64,000 bases of DNA from Mesostigma viride (lineage: Eukaryota > Streptophyta > Mesostigmatophyceae > Mesostigmatales > Mesostigmataceae): assembly GCA_009746045.1 (NCBI GenBank), contig RPFO01000594.1, positions 292,501-356,500 of the forward strand, in the 5' to 3' direction. Each line of letters starts with the position of its first letter. Within the stretch, counting starts at the first letter, position 1. Under the pieces are notes generated by a model that saw only the letters and a program-made list of their open reading frames with translations, made no database searches and was not told the origin of the DNA. The translations under genes were made by a program, and so were the position numbers. Shown here piece by piece: positions 46,606 through 56,889 of the stretch.

Positions 46606-47031
46606 GCATACGCCACTCCCCCCCTTCTTCACCAGTGTGGCCTCCATGCCCACAAACAGCAGAGGCTCATTCTCCACCTGCCATTGCTCCCTACCCAGAG
46701 GAAACTTGGACTTAATGATGGAGATCAGCTCCTTAAGCCACGACGTGGGAGCTATCAGATGTAGGTCATCCCCGTGCAGCGAAGCATACACTGGCAGGCC
46801 TTCCCATTGCCCCAGAAACAGACAGGGGTCTACAGGAGAGACCTTCAAGTTGCAATGCTCCTTCAGGAAACGGTTGAGAGTCTCCCTCCAGATTATTGGA
46901 CTTGACCTCAGGCCCTCCAGGCCCTTGAGGATTTTAAGGAACTCCGTGTGGATGTCCCTTTTCCATACAGCAGGCACCCTAACATAGAAAGGCGTCTTGC
47001 CCTCCCACTTTTCCTGTGCCACATCTGCATC
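46605..47031 (-). pseudogene. Element A reverse transcriptase, second half (frameshifted)
   Basis: The frame continues from VVDFKRAFLEG (other frame) with DADVAQEKWEGKTPFYVRVP, then LEGLRSSPIIWRETLNRFLK, VSPVDPCLFLG and ASLHGDDLHLIAP. The catalytic box is HGDD instead of the usual YVDD of Copia. Two frameshifts, near 47031 and near 46605, separate it from neighbouring Pol parts. Confidence 0.8.
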
Positions 47032-48155
47032 CCCTCCAGAAATGCCCTCTTGAAGTCTACCACCACTGAGCCATAGTCCAAGCCCTTGTTGAGAAGGCCT
47101 AGAAATACACACAGCAGCAGCCTCCAAGTATCATGCAACATGCCAGGGGTATACAACTCCTCAGCAGTGCACTCACCAGTACCCTTGAACTCATTCAGCA
47201 CTGGCCTGACATGTGGTACCTTGACCCCGTCCACCTCCTTCATCTTGATGACAAACTTGAGCTTGAGTAGACGTCGTGCAGGAGGCAGGTCATTGACAGG
47301 TTCCACGCATTTCTTGGAGATCCAGTCCTCCCCAGATTTAATCAGACCCAGTGTGACCTGGGGACACATAATGGGAGAGGACATGAGCTTCACCAGGCCT
47401 TGGTAGTTGATAGGGCTGTGTCCAGCAAGTGAGTGAGGACCAATGCCCAAACTGCTTGGATGACTAGCAGCTGGCAGTATGAGGTCATCAACCAAGGGCT
47501 CCTGCCCCTGGCACACTTGCACACGCTTAACCGACCTGGTTACTGCACGTGATAGGTGAGTGGTCCTGAAATTAATCAGTGGGACCTGACCAGCCCCTTC
47601 CTTAGTCAGGAGAGAGGACGTGATCACTACCCCATCCTGGCATAGGAAATTCTGCCCCAGAAGAGCAGGTCCTTGATAGCCCTCCAAGACACAAAAAGCA
47701 GTGTCCTGTCCAAGGATAGGAATGAATACCTCACCCAGTACCTTCACGTGTACCCCGCCACTGAAGTCAGACACAAACTGATAGCTGGGTTCAGACATGC
47801 TGTACCCTGCTGCAGCCCTGGTCCCAATGATGGAAACCTGAGAATTAGTGTCTACCTCTAAGGCAGTGTCCAGCCCCAGATTGCCATGCCACCTGAGCTT
47901 GGCTACCTTGGGCTGCTTCTTGGCCCTTTGTAGAGCCCCAATCAATCCAGCCAAACTTGTCCCCCTGGGCTTGGTTAGTGCCTTGGGCTTGACAGTTGAC
48001 TCCCCAGCTGTTGACCTTGCAGCCTGTTCAACAAGTACCTCTGCAACCTGGCCAGGGCTGACAGATTCCCCTGCAACAGATGTGGTCGTTGCGTCAGTGA
48101 TGTCACTGGGACCTGAAAATCCTGCAGATCCTGTGAGCCTTGTGCCTGACTGCCC
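46995..48155 (-). CDS. Element A protease-like domain and first half of RT
   Basis: The open frame runs leftwards from about 48155 (no ATG; it is one frame off the integrase frame). After a linker comes a retropepsin-like stretch: LDTALEVDTNSQVSIIGTRA, where DTN replaces the usual DT/SG, and later PALLGQNFLCQDGVVI, matching the LLGxxFL strand of retroviral-type proteases. The Copia RT start follows: LKLKFVIKMKEVDGVKVPHV, the L/TPGM segment and VVVDFKRAFLEG with the first catalytic Asp. The protease therefore lies after integrase rather than between Gag and integrase. Confidence 0.65.
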
Positions 48156-49348
48156 TCATTCATCAGGTTAGGCTTGACATATGACCAACTCAGCCGGTGC
48201 ACATGCTTTGGTTCGTCCTCCATGCTGACCAAGCATGCGTGGCTAGCTTCATCAACCTGGGTAACCACCCCAGGACTCCAGCTACCACGTTTGCCATAAA
48301 GGCTAGGTTCCTTCCAAGCTAGGACCTTCTGACCCACTTGTGGCTCCAGCATCTTCCAACCCCGGTCCTTCTCCCTCAGCTTGGCAAAGGTGACATGTGC
48401 AGCATGTTTCCAGCCCTCCAGCACATGTGGTGGGCACAGGCCATGATATAGACCCATTGGGCTGACAGCAACTCCATCATAGTAGAAGTTAACCCTGCTG
48501 TTCAGCTGCTGCTCCACGTTCCTCAGCCATGCACTCCTGACAAGTGCAGGTGCAGACAAGGGTACCCAGTCTTCAGAGATGATCAATTTCTTGACCTCCT
48601 GGATTGCCCTCTCGATAGCACCCTGCTGCCCATGAGCCTCCCTAGGTGTAACCAGCAACTCAGGAAGGGTAGGATCACCCTTGAGATGCTGAAACTGCAT
48701 GTCCACCTGGATCCTTGTGGTAGGAAACTTGGCTCTTACATTCTGCAGGGCAGCCAGCAAGTACCTGTTCTTCATAGAAGGTAAATGCTCTAGCACCTTG
48801 TATTTCGTGTACCTGTCCACGCACACCAACAGTTGCATGCCCCTGATGTGTTGGATATCACACTGCAGATCACCAATGCTCTGAGGTAGAGCTTTGGCAT
48901 GTGATTTCCTGGGCTTGTTGGAGGACAACTGGCACTTACACCGTGAGGCAGCTTGCTGACACGCCTTAAGAAGGGGTGCCCTGCCCATACGGAAGGCAAA
49001 GTTGTTTGACAGAGAAGTGGCATGCCCAAACATGTTGTGGATTCGGGCACCCAACTCCTGGTACACAGAGGAAGCAGTCCCTGGCACAGTCAGGACTGTG
49101 CTGTCAGGTTGTCCAGCATCACCATGCTGACTTCCATCCTGTTCTGACTCAGAGCCTGAGTCACCCTGCTCATGCCCAACACCTGGACCGCCAGCAGGGA
49201 CCACATGCATACCACCAGAGGCCTTCACACCCCTCTGTGGTTGTACATTGGTTTCTCTCAAAATGAGAGGTCCACCCTCGTGCCCAGCACGAGGATGCAT
49301 GGGGTCAGACATTCTTACAGCTGCACCAGCTGTCAAGGACGTCTTCAT
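47975..49348 (-). CDS. Element A integrase
   Basis: The pre-integrase zinc region reads RIHNMFGHATSLSNN then SRCKCQ. The catalytic core has LQCDIQHIRGMQLLVCVDRY (first Asp), IQVDMQFQ (second Asp) and QQGAIERAIQEVKKLI (Glu in the QxGxxER motif). A C-terminal WSPGVVTQVD...HRLSWSYVKP module resembles DNA-binding integrase tails. The first ATG is at 49348; the frame is open to a TGA near 49395, so expression relative to Gag (stop at 49489) is unclear. The enzyme inserts the cDNA. Confidence 0.82.
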   Translation of the reverse strand: MKTSLTAGAAVRMSDPMHPRAGHEGGPLILRETNVQPQRGVKASGGMHVVPAGGPGVGHEQGDSGSESEQDGSQHGDAGQPDSTVLTVPGTASSVYQELGARIHNMFGHATSLSNNFAFRMGRAPLLKACQQAASRCKCQLSSNKPRKSHAKALPQSIGDLQCDIQHIRGMQLLVCVDRYTKYKVLEHLPSMKNRYLLAALQNVRAKFPTTRIQVDMQFQHLKGDPTLPELLVTPREAHGQQGAIERAIQEVKKLIISEDWVPLSAPALVRSAWLRNVEQQLNSRVNFYYDGVAVSPMGLYHGLCPPHVLEGWKHAAHVTFAKLREKDRGWKMLEPQVGQKVLAWKEPSLYGKRGSWSPGVVTQVDEASHACLVSMEDEPKHVHRLSWSYVKPNLMNEGSQAQGSQDLQDFQVPVTSLTQRPHLLQGNLSALARLQRYLLNRLQGQQLGSQLSSPRH

Positions 49349-49488
49349 AGGAACCTGTACCTCTCCAGGTGACCTGGGGCCACCTGAACCTGGAGATCAC
49401 CCTCTTGTTGCCCAGATATAAAATCTGCATTGGAGCACCTGGCCTCCCCCTTGGGTGAATTAAGGTGTGTAGGGGTTGCCTCAGACAG

Positions 49489-51954
49489 TCACTGCTCCTT
49501 GTTGTCTTCTTGCTGACTGCCCTTTGAAGGCTGGCCTGCCTGGGACTTGTTGTTGTTCTTCTTGTTGTTGTTGTTGTTATTCTTGCTGCCCTGGCCCTGG
49601 GACTTCTTGAAGCTGGGACACTCCTTCTTGATGTGCCCCCACCCCTTGCACAGGTAGCATTGTATCTTTGACTTGCCCTGGCCACTGCCCCCGTTGTCAG
49701 ACGCGTTGCCCTGCTTGGGCTGACCACCCACCCGCCTGAACACCGACTTGGAGTGTGACCTCCTGTCAGAATCAGGTGAATGATCTCCCTTGCGCTTGTT
49801 ATGGTTGCCCCTACGCCCTCCTTGGCTTCTGTCAGCCTCAGACGTCTTGGAGCCACCCTGGGTACGCCCGCCTGCCTGGGTAGCCTTCACTGCTGGCACT
49901 CCTCCCTCAAACAGCTCCTCTGCCTCGAGTGCTTGTTTGATTATGACCTTGTAGGCCTTGAGGGTTGAGTGTGGGGCACACATGACCTTTAAGGAGCCAC
50001 GTGTAGCCTTGTCCAGCCCAGAAACCTTGAGCCAGTTGGTCAGGGCTATGTTATCAGCAACATTAAAGCCGTGAGCCCTGCCCTCCTCAACCATTTTACA
50101 ATAATTGAGGAAGTTCTGGATCAGGTCCCCTTTAACCTCCCACCCCTGGTATTTATCCTGCCAATGGATCCCCACTTTCTTCCTCTGATCCTCCAGCAGC
50201 TCCTTTAACCCATAGTCCGTAGAGCCATTTTTGGCACTTTCATACCCCCTAAAATGAAAAAAATCATAACTCCCAGACCGCTACTCCAAATACCCTCAAC
50301 CAAGATGCCAGGAATATGTACACTTCAAGGGCTTTCAGAATATGCAATAATATCTTGAGTCCCGTAAGTGGGTTGCATGATATTCTCAGTCAAAGTTGGA
50401 CAAAAGACGAACATTTTCATGCATCACACCATGGAACCCCCCCCTTTTTTTCAGGGGAGGGTTGTAAACACCAATGTCAAGGTTGGATAATTTTATTAGG
50501 TAGTTCAGGCATCCCCATACCAGGGGGGGCCACTCAGAATTGAGTTTTGCACATGGCACCACGCTCATATACGTGTGTGGGTTACGCGCGCGTAGACAGC
50601 CATCTATGACATGCAACACAGCAATGCATTATAACAAGCTACAAAAGACTGGCAAAAGTGCTGGAATGCAAACGGGTTGCCTACCTGAACTAACGGGGTG
50701 GTATACTCTAAGGAAATGCCATAAACTGAGCACTCACAGGGCTGATACCACTCTTTACAGCAGGCATGGAAGCTTGCTAAGTGCTGCACCAATAACCTCG
50801 TCAACTATAATGCATGGCAGGCGTATTCCGCAGCAAACAACATGCAAACACGTTGCCGTACCTGGCTCATTCACGTCCCGCCCGGATTCTGCTGGCCGGC
50901 ACCCTCATATCTCACACATACTAGTGCGCTACAGGCATAGGCCGCCATAGCCGCATCATGCATGCATCCGCTATGGTTACTACGTTGATATTCCGTGCAA
51001 AGATGACCTACAAACGCGTCCGCAATCCCAGCAAACCTTGCAGCAGATGTCCCGTACCAAACCTGGATGCTCGGGCTGGCGCAGACTGCTCGGCCATACA
51101 GAGAAAATCGAAATATGGTAAGCTATAACTCATATGGCACTGACGACCAAGAAGGCAGTATTTTCCTACCTGTATTTTCCCAGTCCTACCAATCTGGCCA
51201 TGCCTGACCTACGAAAAACACGCATCGTCATTCTGAGCGACATTCTGAACCGTCTCAGGCCGCGAGACGCAAAAATTTCCGTGATAACGGCACGTTGGCA
51301 GCCATATCTCGATACGCGCGCGCGCGAGTGAAAATTTCCCGCCAAAGTCACGTGATACATTCTCAAGTCACGTTGTAATAACCAGGCTATGGCGAATATA
51401 CCCCCCAAACCTATGCACCACCTTCGTCCCTAAGTGTTCCCGGACCCACCGGACAACTTCCCTCCGTCACGGGTGGCGCGGCGCTACCGGCGCCGCGCCG
51501 TTTCTGGCGGGAACCCAAACACTATCCAAATGGATAGTGTTCCCGGACTATGGGTTAACTCTGCCACGTAGCTGGACCAGGCCTTGTTGGCCTTCTTACA
51601 CTCTCTAGTGAGGTCCTTGATCTGATCTGTACATTTGCCAAAAGTCTGGCTACCTATCCAGATCTGGTAATAGTTTGTACCACCGTACAAACTTGGAAAC
51701 CCCTCTAGGCCCTCCACAAACTCCTCAGCCTGCTTGGGCTTAGTGTCTGACGTGACAGGTTGTAGTTGATTCACAATAAGCAAACCCTGGGTGGTAAGGT
51801 CATAACCAAGAACAGCTTGTGCATTATTATTATTCATATGAAGATTGGTGATTTCTCCGGTAACCCCCACGTCATCTACGTGAGCGGTTCCACTACCAGC
51901 ACCACCACCATTCCCACTGGCTGGGGCACCCTTGCTACGGCGCCCGTCTGCCAT
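49489..51954 (-). pseudogene. Element A Gag, split by a piggyBac-like insertion
   Basis: Part one starts MADGRRSKGAPASGNGGG at 51954 and reaches AWSSYVAEL at 51559. The frame is then interrupted by 50209-51554. It resumes at 50204 with KELLEDQRKKVGIHWQDKYQ and continues through SLKVMCAPHSTLKAYKVIIK to a CCHC zinc knuckle (CYLCKGWGHIKKEC) and a basic Asn/Lys-rich tail ending at 49489. Removing the insertion and one TTAA restores one frame across the junction. The product would be the capsid/nucleocapsid of the retrotransposon particle. Confidence 0.85.
50209..51554. mobile_element. piggyBac-like non-autonomous element, copy 1
   Basis: TTAA duplications at 50205-50208 and 51555-51558 flank an element starting CCCATAGTCCG and ending CGGACTATGGG. 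TTAA targets with CCC...GGG termini mark the piggyBac superfamily. At 1,346 bp it shows no transposase frame. A hairpin (AACACTATCC/GGATAGTGTT, 51518-51541) lies just inside the right terminus. It is homologous in reverse orientation to 61887-63238. Confidence 0.88.
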
Positions 51955-52122
51955 TCTGCACTAGAAGCTATTCAAAAGAACACCTCAGCTAAGCAGCAGA
52001 AAAGTATGTACAAAATTGTCGCCACTGCCGCCTGCGCCGGTGTCGCCGCCGCCCCCGCGAAATGCCGCTGAAAATTCGACAAAAAAAATGTCGACGAGTA
52101 CTGCAAAAGAAAATTAGGCCGA

Positions 52123-52833
52123 CTAGTAGTCAAGGCCCCTGAAGTCGCAGTACGTGTATACGAACTCACGATCCTCCATATCCAGCTCCGGACCTGCACC
52201 GGTATGTATTAAAACCGGTGTGCTCCCCGCCGCGTAAGTTGCGACGCGCCGACGCGCGACGAGGCGCAGAGGATGTGTAAAGATCGTCAACAATTCCCAC
52301 CCCGCGGGAATCCACTCTCGCACAGATGCGAGAAATGCCACCAGGTTAATTAAAACCTGGCGCTCGCGACTGCGTACGCCGCGTGTGAGCAGCGATAACA
52401 ACGCGAGATCTTGAAACAAATTTGTCGACACCGCCGGCGCGCCCCCCGTGCGTAGCGATGCCCAGTTTTGTAAGTTTCTCTGGTAACCGGTGAGTGAAGA
52501 GAGGACGTTGTCCAACTCCTCAATGGCAGTCGTGACTTCGGTCACCGACCGCAAACCTCCCCGCACCTGGACCGTAAATGTCGATAAAATGTTTCGAATC
52601 TGGTCCAACAGTCCGCGGATAGCCGGCACCAGTGCTGGCAAATCGGGGTCCTCGGGGTTATCCCCGAGCAATGCGTGAGCTGCGCGCTGCTGACGATGAA
52701 GCTCGTCGAGCGAGATCGTGACTTCGTCGAGCAATTGTTGCCACGACGGCGCAGTCGGTCTTGACGAAGGACCAGCCGGCGGAGCGGCTATTTCCTCGTC
52801 ATCGGGAATGCGGAACTCTTCAGAATTTGGCAT
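52123..52833 (-). CDS. Extra ORF upstream of Gag in element A
   Basis: This 236-residue frame starts MPNSEEFRIPDDEEIAAPPA just inside the 5' LTR and ends FVYTYCDFRGLDY. The middle is strongly helical (LLDEVTISLDELHRQQRAAH, ALVPAIRGLLDQIRNILSTF). No domain is recognised. It precedes Gag in the transcript, an uncommon place for an additional Copia gene. The Gag-only element at 57-60 kb also has a small ORF in this position, with no evident sequence similarity. Confidence 0.6.
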   Translation of the reverse strand: MPNSEEFRIPDDEEIAAPPAGPSSRPTAPSWQQLLDEVTISLDELHRQQRAAHALLGDNPEDPDLPALVPAIRGLLDQIRNILSTFTVQVRGGLRSVTEVTTAIEELDNVLSSLTGYQRNLQNWASLRTGGAPAVSTNLFQDLALLSLLTRGVRSRERQVLINLVAFLASVREWIPAGWELLTIFTHPLRLVARRRVATYAAGSTPVLIHTGAGPELDMEDREFVYTYCDFRGLDY

Positions 52834-52869
52834 CTTTTTAACAGAGCGTGTAATACGAGTTGTAATACG

Positions 52870-53486
52870 AGTTGTGAGGGTGAGAATGCCACGAATTCCG
52901 CCATGGTTCTTGCAGGAAGTTGCCTTTATTAATAACAAGGAAACACAGACGTAAGTCACGTCACTTCCAAGACTGCACGCAGCACAGACGACAGGGTCGC
53001 AGTGCCAAGAGAACGTGCACGCAAGAACTAGCGTCCCGGTGTGACCAAGTCACTCATATAGCTTGCTAGGGACGCGTCCAAGTATTCAGCTGCACTGTCA
53101 CAGCTGAACTGTCAATCAATTGATTACACAGACTCTGGCACGCCTTTGGCGCGCAGATCTATCAATTGTCCATACGGCTAGTCCTGTGGACCTATCCGTA
53201 CACTAGTCAGCATCAATTGTCTCATAGGTCCTGGCGCGCTACAGCACGCCTACCTATCAATTGACTATCAAGTCCTGTACAAGTCCTGTCAACGTCCTGC
53301 GGACTATCAAAGTGACACTTGTACATCCTGTGTCCGTACGCGCCCACAGTGGCGCGCCGGGTACTGTCGGCACAGCCTAGGAAACGTCATAACTTTTACG
53401 TCCCGTAACCAAATGAGGCGTTCAAGGTGCCGTTGGAAAGAGCGTAACAATCTCTATCCATCTAACGTAAATCCTTTACGTTAACT
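52870..53486 (-). repeat. Element A LTR (5' LTR in element orientation)
   Basis: It starts AGTTGTGAGGGTGAGAATGC and ends GTTAACT, next to the TSD CCCTC. It differs from the other LTR by a 2-bp insertion (near 53245) and a few substitutions. The element's promoter should lie here. Confidence 0.92.
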
Positions 53487-53491
53487 CCCTC

Positions 53492-54957
53492 GGTCGGCCC
53501 CTGCCCCTCCACCGGCATCGCAGGGTACGAGCGATCCGGGGGACCTCTCGGCAGGCTGGGCATTCCTGGCCACGCTCCCTTTTGCCGCCTGTGCGCGCAA
53601 CCCTTGCATGACGCTCCCGGACGTCCCTCACCGCGCCCGGAGCTTGTTTACGCGCTGCGCCCTGCTTTCCCTGGCCCGGATGCATAGTCACCCTCTCGAC
53701 GAACTCGGCCACAAGCTGTTTCTCGTCACCCCCCGGCTCCTCTTAGCGCCGTTGGAGCGGGGCGTGCGTGGCGTACAGGGTGCGGTCATCGCTCGCTGCC
53801 GGCGGTTCCTCCTCGGGGATTGGGAAGGGCTGTGGGCGCTGCAGCCTCCGGCCTCCACCCGGGTGTCGGGGGCCGCCTCCTTTGCCCGGGTGGAAGCTGA
53901 CGTCATGCGGTTGGTGAAGGTAGGTGAATTGAGCCGGGCCATGCAAAAGCTTGAACTGACCGCGTTGGCTCCCTCCACTCCCCCGACCCTGCAGGCTTTG
54001 CGCGACCTTCACCCCGACGAACCGGCCTTTGCGGTGCCCGCCCCGGCCACCCCCCCGCCCCCGCCTATTGTCCTGGACCTGGACATCTTCACGGCTGTGC
54101 TGAAGGATCTGCCGAACGCCTCCTCCACCGGCCCCTCAGGCTGGCGCTACGAGCACCTCTCCGTGATGGCGGGCCATGGCGGGGCGACCGCACTCTTTGA
54201 GGCTGCCGCCGACTTGGCCGCGGGGTCCCTGGCCCCCGAGGCGCGCCCTTGGCTGGCTGGGGCACGCCTCATTGCCCTCCTGAAAGACGACGTCCCCCCG
54301 CCTGCTGGCCGTGTTCGTCCCATTGCTTGCGGCGAGGTCCTACGCAAGCTGGTGAGTAAGGTCATTTGTCGCCAAAAGGCCCCCGAGTTTCGCGCCTACT
54401 TCTGCCCCAACCGGAGTGATACTGAGGAGTCCGTCGCGGCCCAGCTTGGCGTCGCCACCAAAGGGGGCAGCGACATCATCGTGCACACAGTTCAGGCCTA
54501 CCTCGAGACGCATCCGACCCATGTGGCGCTGAAGGTGGATTGCCACAATGCGTTCAATGCTGTCACCAAGGCTAGCATCTTTGAGGCCGTCGGCGAGGCG
54601 TTCCCTGACCTTCTTGCGTGGACAGCAGCCTGCTACGGCGACCCCACTCAACTCTCCTTCCTCATGGAGGATGGGACGTTCGCCGACATCGCTTCCCGCA
54701 CGGGAACCCAGCAAGGTGACCCCCTCGGCCCCTTTTACCTGTCTGCCCCGCTGCACAAGGCTCTCCAAGGTGTCCACGCTGCGCACCCGGATGTCGTGCT
54801 CCTCGCCTATATGGACGATATCCATGCCCTTGGCCCGGCCGACGCTGTGGTTGCCGCCCTGGCTGCCCTTGAAGTGGCCATGGCGGCCATCAACCTTCGG
54901 CTCACCCTCCCCAAGTGTGCAGTCTTTTCGCCCCAAAAAGGTTCCGTCACTATTTAA
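53492..54957 (+). CDS. Element 1 reverse transcriptase domain
   Basis: The frame continues that of the C2H2 region. RT motifs in order: SSTGPSGWRYEHLSVMA, GARLIALLKDD, VRPIACGEVLRKLVSKVICR, ALKVDCHNAFNAVTK (first catalytic Asp), GTQQGDPLGPFYLSAPLHKA, LLAYMDDIHALG (YMDD catalytic box) and INLRLTLPKCAVFS. It is then cut by a small palindromic insertion, ending in an early stop at 54957. The motif set and order are those of non-LTR elements. It would copy RNA at a nicked target. Confidence 0.92.
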
Positions 54958-55302
54958 CGTAACTAAAACCTGTGCAACTTGGAGGTCAGGGGTTCGAATC
55001 CTCACTGAGGCAGCTCCGGCGCATTTAGTGGTGCGTGCTCAGCGGCCTAGGCGGATGTCTCGGGCTCTTCGTCCCCCCTCCACGAGGCCAGGTTTTAGTT
55101 ACGTTAAATAGTGCCGGAACCTTTTGCCGCCTGAGGCAAATCGGGCCGGAACACTATTTTGCCCGGAATAACCACTTCCGAGCACCCAAGTTAATTCGGC
55201 CGAATTAACTTGGGTGCTCGAAAGTGGTTATTCCGGGCAAAATAGTGTTCCGGCCCGATTTGCCTCAGGCGGCAAAAGGTTCCGGCACTATTTAACGTAA
55301 CT
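54940..55302. mobile_element. Small composite palindromic element (MITE-like) in the RT frame
   Basis: Two structures overlap. Bases 54940-54972 and 55089-55121 are 33-bp inverted repeats (one or two mismatches) around a 116-bp centre that contains GGTTCGAATCC (54991-55001), a match to the tRNA box B consensus. Bases 55097-55302 form a palindrome with 103-bp arms and one mismatch seen by eye, centred at 55199/55200 (TTCGG|CCGAA). The motif ACTATTTAACGTAACT thus occurs three times, in + - + orientation. The insertion cuts the RT reading frame. Confidence 0.8.
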
Positions 55303-56889
55303 GGGGGACTGCTCTGGCTTCCCCGCGGCTATCCCGGGGGCATTGGCGCGGGCGCGTGGTTTCTCGTGCCTAGGCGTCCCTGTGGGTGACCCTGACTACG
55401 TCGAAGAGGAGCTCCGGGCCACCGTGGAACAGCGCACCCATGTCCTCGAGACTTGGGCGCGCCTCAAGGACCCCCAGACCAAAGGGCTCCTCCTGTGGTT
55501 TTGCGCCCACCCGCGGGTGGTTCACTGGCTCCGTGGCGCTCCCCCCCACTTGGTGCGGCTTGCCGCGGAAGGCCATGACGAGCGCATTCAGGCCGCCTTG
55601 CAGGTGCTCCTCCCCGGCCCTAGCCTGCCAGCTCACTCCATGCGCTTGGCCACCCTCCCCTGCCGCATGGGCGGGTGTGGGCTTACCCGCGCCGCCCGCC
55701 TCGCCCCCGCCGCCTTCCTTGGCTCTGTTGCTCAAGCCTGGGCGGAGATCCGCCGGTTGGTCCCCAGCGCCGTCAGCGCCATTCCCGACTTGGTCACCCC
55801 ATCCCCCTTCCCCTTTGTGCAGGCTGTGCAGGATTCTTACCTCGGGATCCAGCAGGCTTGCGACCTCGTCCGCCCCGCTCAGGCCGTCCACCGTCGCCTG
55901 CCCCGGGGCACGCCCGGCGTGTCTACTGTCGTCAGTCCTAGTGTCTTCCCTGCCTGCGTTCATGAAAAACAACAAAAGACCTACGCGGGTATACTACACT
56001 GTGCCGACTGGATGGGTCTGCACGCGAGCTTGAACGATCAGGGGAAGGCTTGGCTTCACTCCGTTTCCCTTGAGGGGAGCGTGGGGTCCGCATTCCTGCG
56101 CGCCCTCCCCATGAGCCCTTTGTTCACGCTGGTTCCGGCCCTTTACGCCATCGCTCTCCGCCACCAGCTCTTTGCCCCGCAACCTCTCATCACGGCGGGT
56201 GCGTCCTGCGGCAGCTGCGGGCTTGCTCTGGATACTACTGGGACGCACTACATCGCGTGCATGGGTGGCCAGCAGAACCAGAACTGGTTCCTCTATCTCC
56301 ATACCGCTCTCCTCCGGGTGGTGTGTGCCATGGTTCGGTCGGTCTTTCCCCACTCCACCATCAAGTGCGAGGACGCGGATGGGGCCGCCCTCTACTCACC
56401 CAACCACCGCGCCCCGACATTACCGTGCTTGACTACGACGGGCAGGGTTGCCACCTGCTCATCGATGTCTCCGTGGCTCGGCCGCTTTCCGGTCGCCACA
56501 TCCTCCGGGCGGCTGTGGATGCCGGCGCTGCTGCCACTGTGGCTGAGCGCGACAAGTTTGCCTCCTACGGCAATGTGGGGCCCCACCGGGTCATCCCCTT
56601 TGTCCTTGAGGAGTTCGGGGCCATGGGCCCCAAGACAGCGGAGTTTTTCCACGAGTGCTGCCAGCGCCGTGAAGACCGCCTCGACCTCGAGGGTCAGACC
56701 GCCCCGTGGTCGGCCCGCACGTGGTCCTCGTATTGGCGGCAGCGCCTGTCACTCGCCCTCACTCGCACCGTGGCTGATGTGTTATTCCGCCGCACCCGGG
56801 CCGACTTTGTCGCGACCCATGCCGGGTCTAGATCCCTTCCAGGCCTGCATGGTGGGCCGGCAGCGCTGTTGCTGCGTGTAGTTTTGTGA
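55301..56889 (+). CDS. Element 1 C-terminal RT region and restriction-like endonuclease (frameshifted)
   Basis: After the insertion the frame resumes with ALARARGFSCLGVPVGDP (thumb region). It continues through MRLATLPCRMGGCGLTRAAR and EKQQKTYAGILHCADWMGL to a CCHC motif (CGSCGLALDTTGTHYIAC) and HSTIKCEDADGAA. A frameshift near 56403 precedes RPDITVLDYDGQGCHLLIDV, the RPD...D core of a PD-(D/E)xK restriction-like endonuclease, followed by SVARPL. CCHC plus RPD is the hallmark of RLE-type non-LTR elements (R2, R4, NeSL). The homologous part of element 2 is intact at this frameshift, confirming the correct frame. Confidence 0.9.

Larger units (their letters stand above)
44302..53486 (-). mobile_element. 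Copia-like LTR retrotransposon (element A), inserted in element 1
   Basis: The element has two LTRs of about 616 bp, flanked by the 5-bp duplication CCCTC (44297-44301 and 53487-53491). It is transcribed on the minus strand: 5' LTR at right, an extra ORF, Gag with zinc knuckle, integrase, protease-like domain, reverse transcriptase, RNase H, 3' LTR. Integrase before RT is the Copia (Pseudoviridae) arrangement. Several frameshifts and a TTAA-flanked insertion in Gag make this copy defective. The LTRs differ at only a few positions, so insertion was fairly recent. Confidence 0.9.

Noticed and set aside
48001-48171. A programmed frameshift between integrase and protease-like frames of element A
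   Set aside because: The frame change is real, but no slippery heptamer followed by a structure is evident and other breaks in the element look like errors or decay.
54960-55100. A circularly permuted tRNA gene (3' half before 5' half)
   Set aside because: GGTTCGAATCC is a good box B, but the T-stem has a mismatch, no acceptor stem pairs, and the box A candidate (GTGCTCAGCGG) lacks a base. A tRNA-derived repeat is the safer reading.
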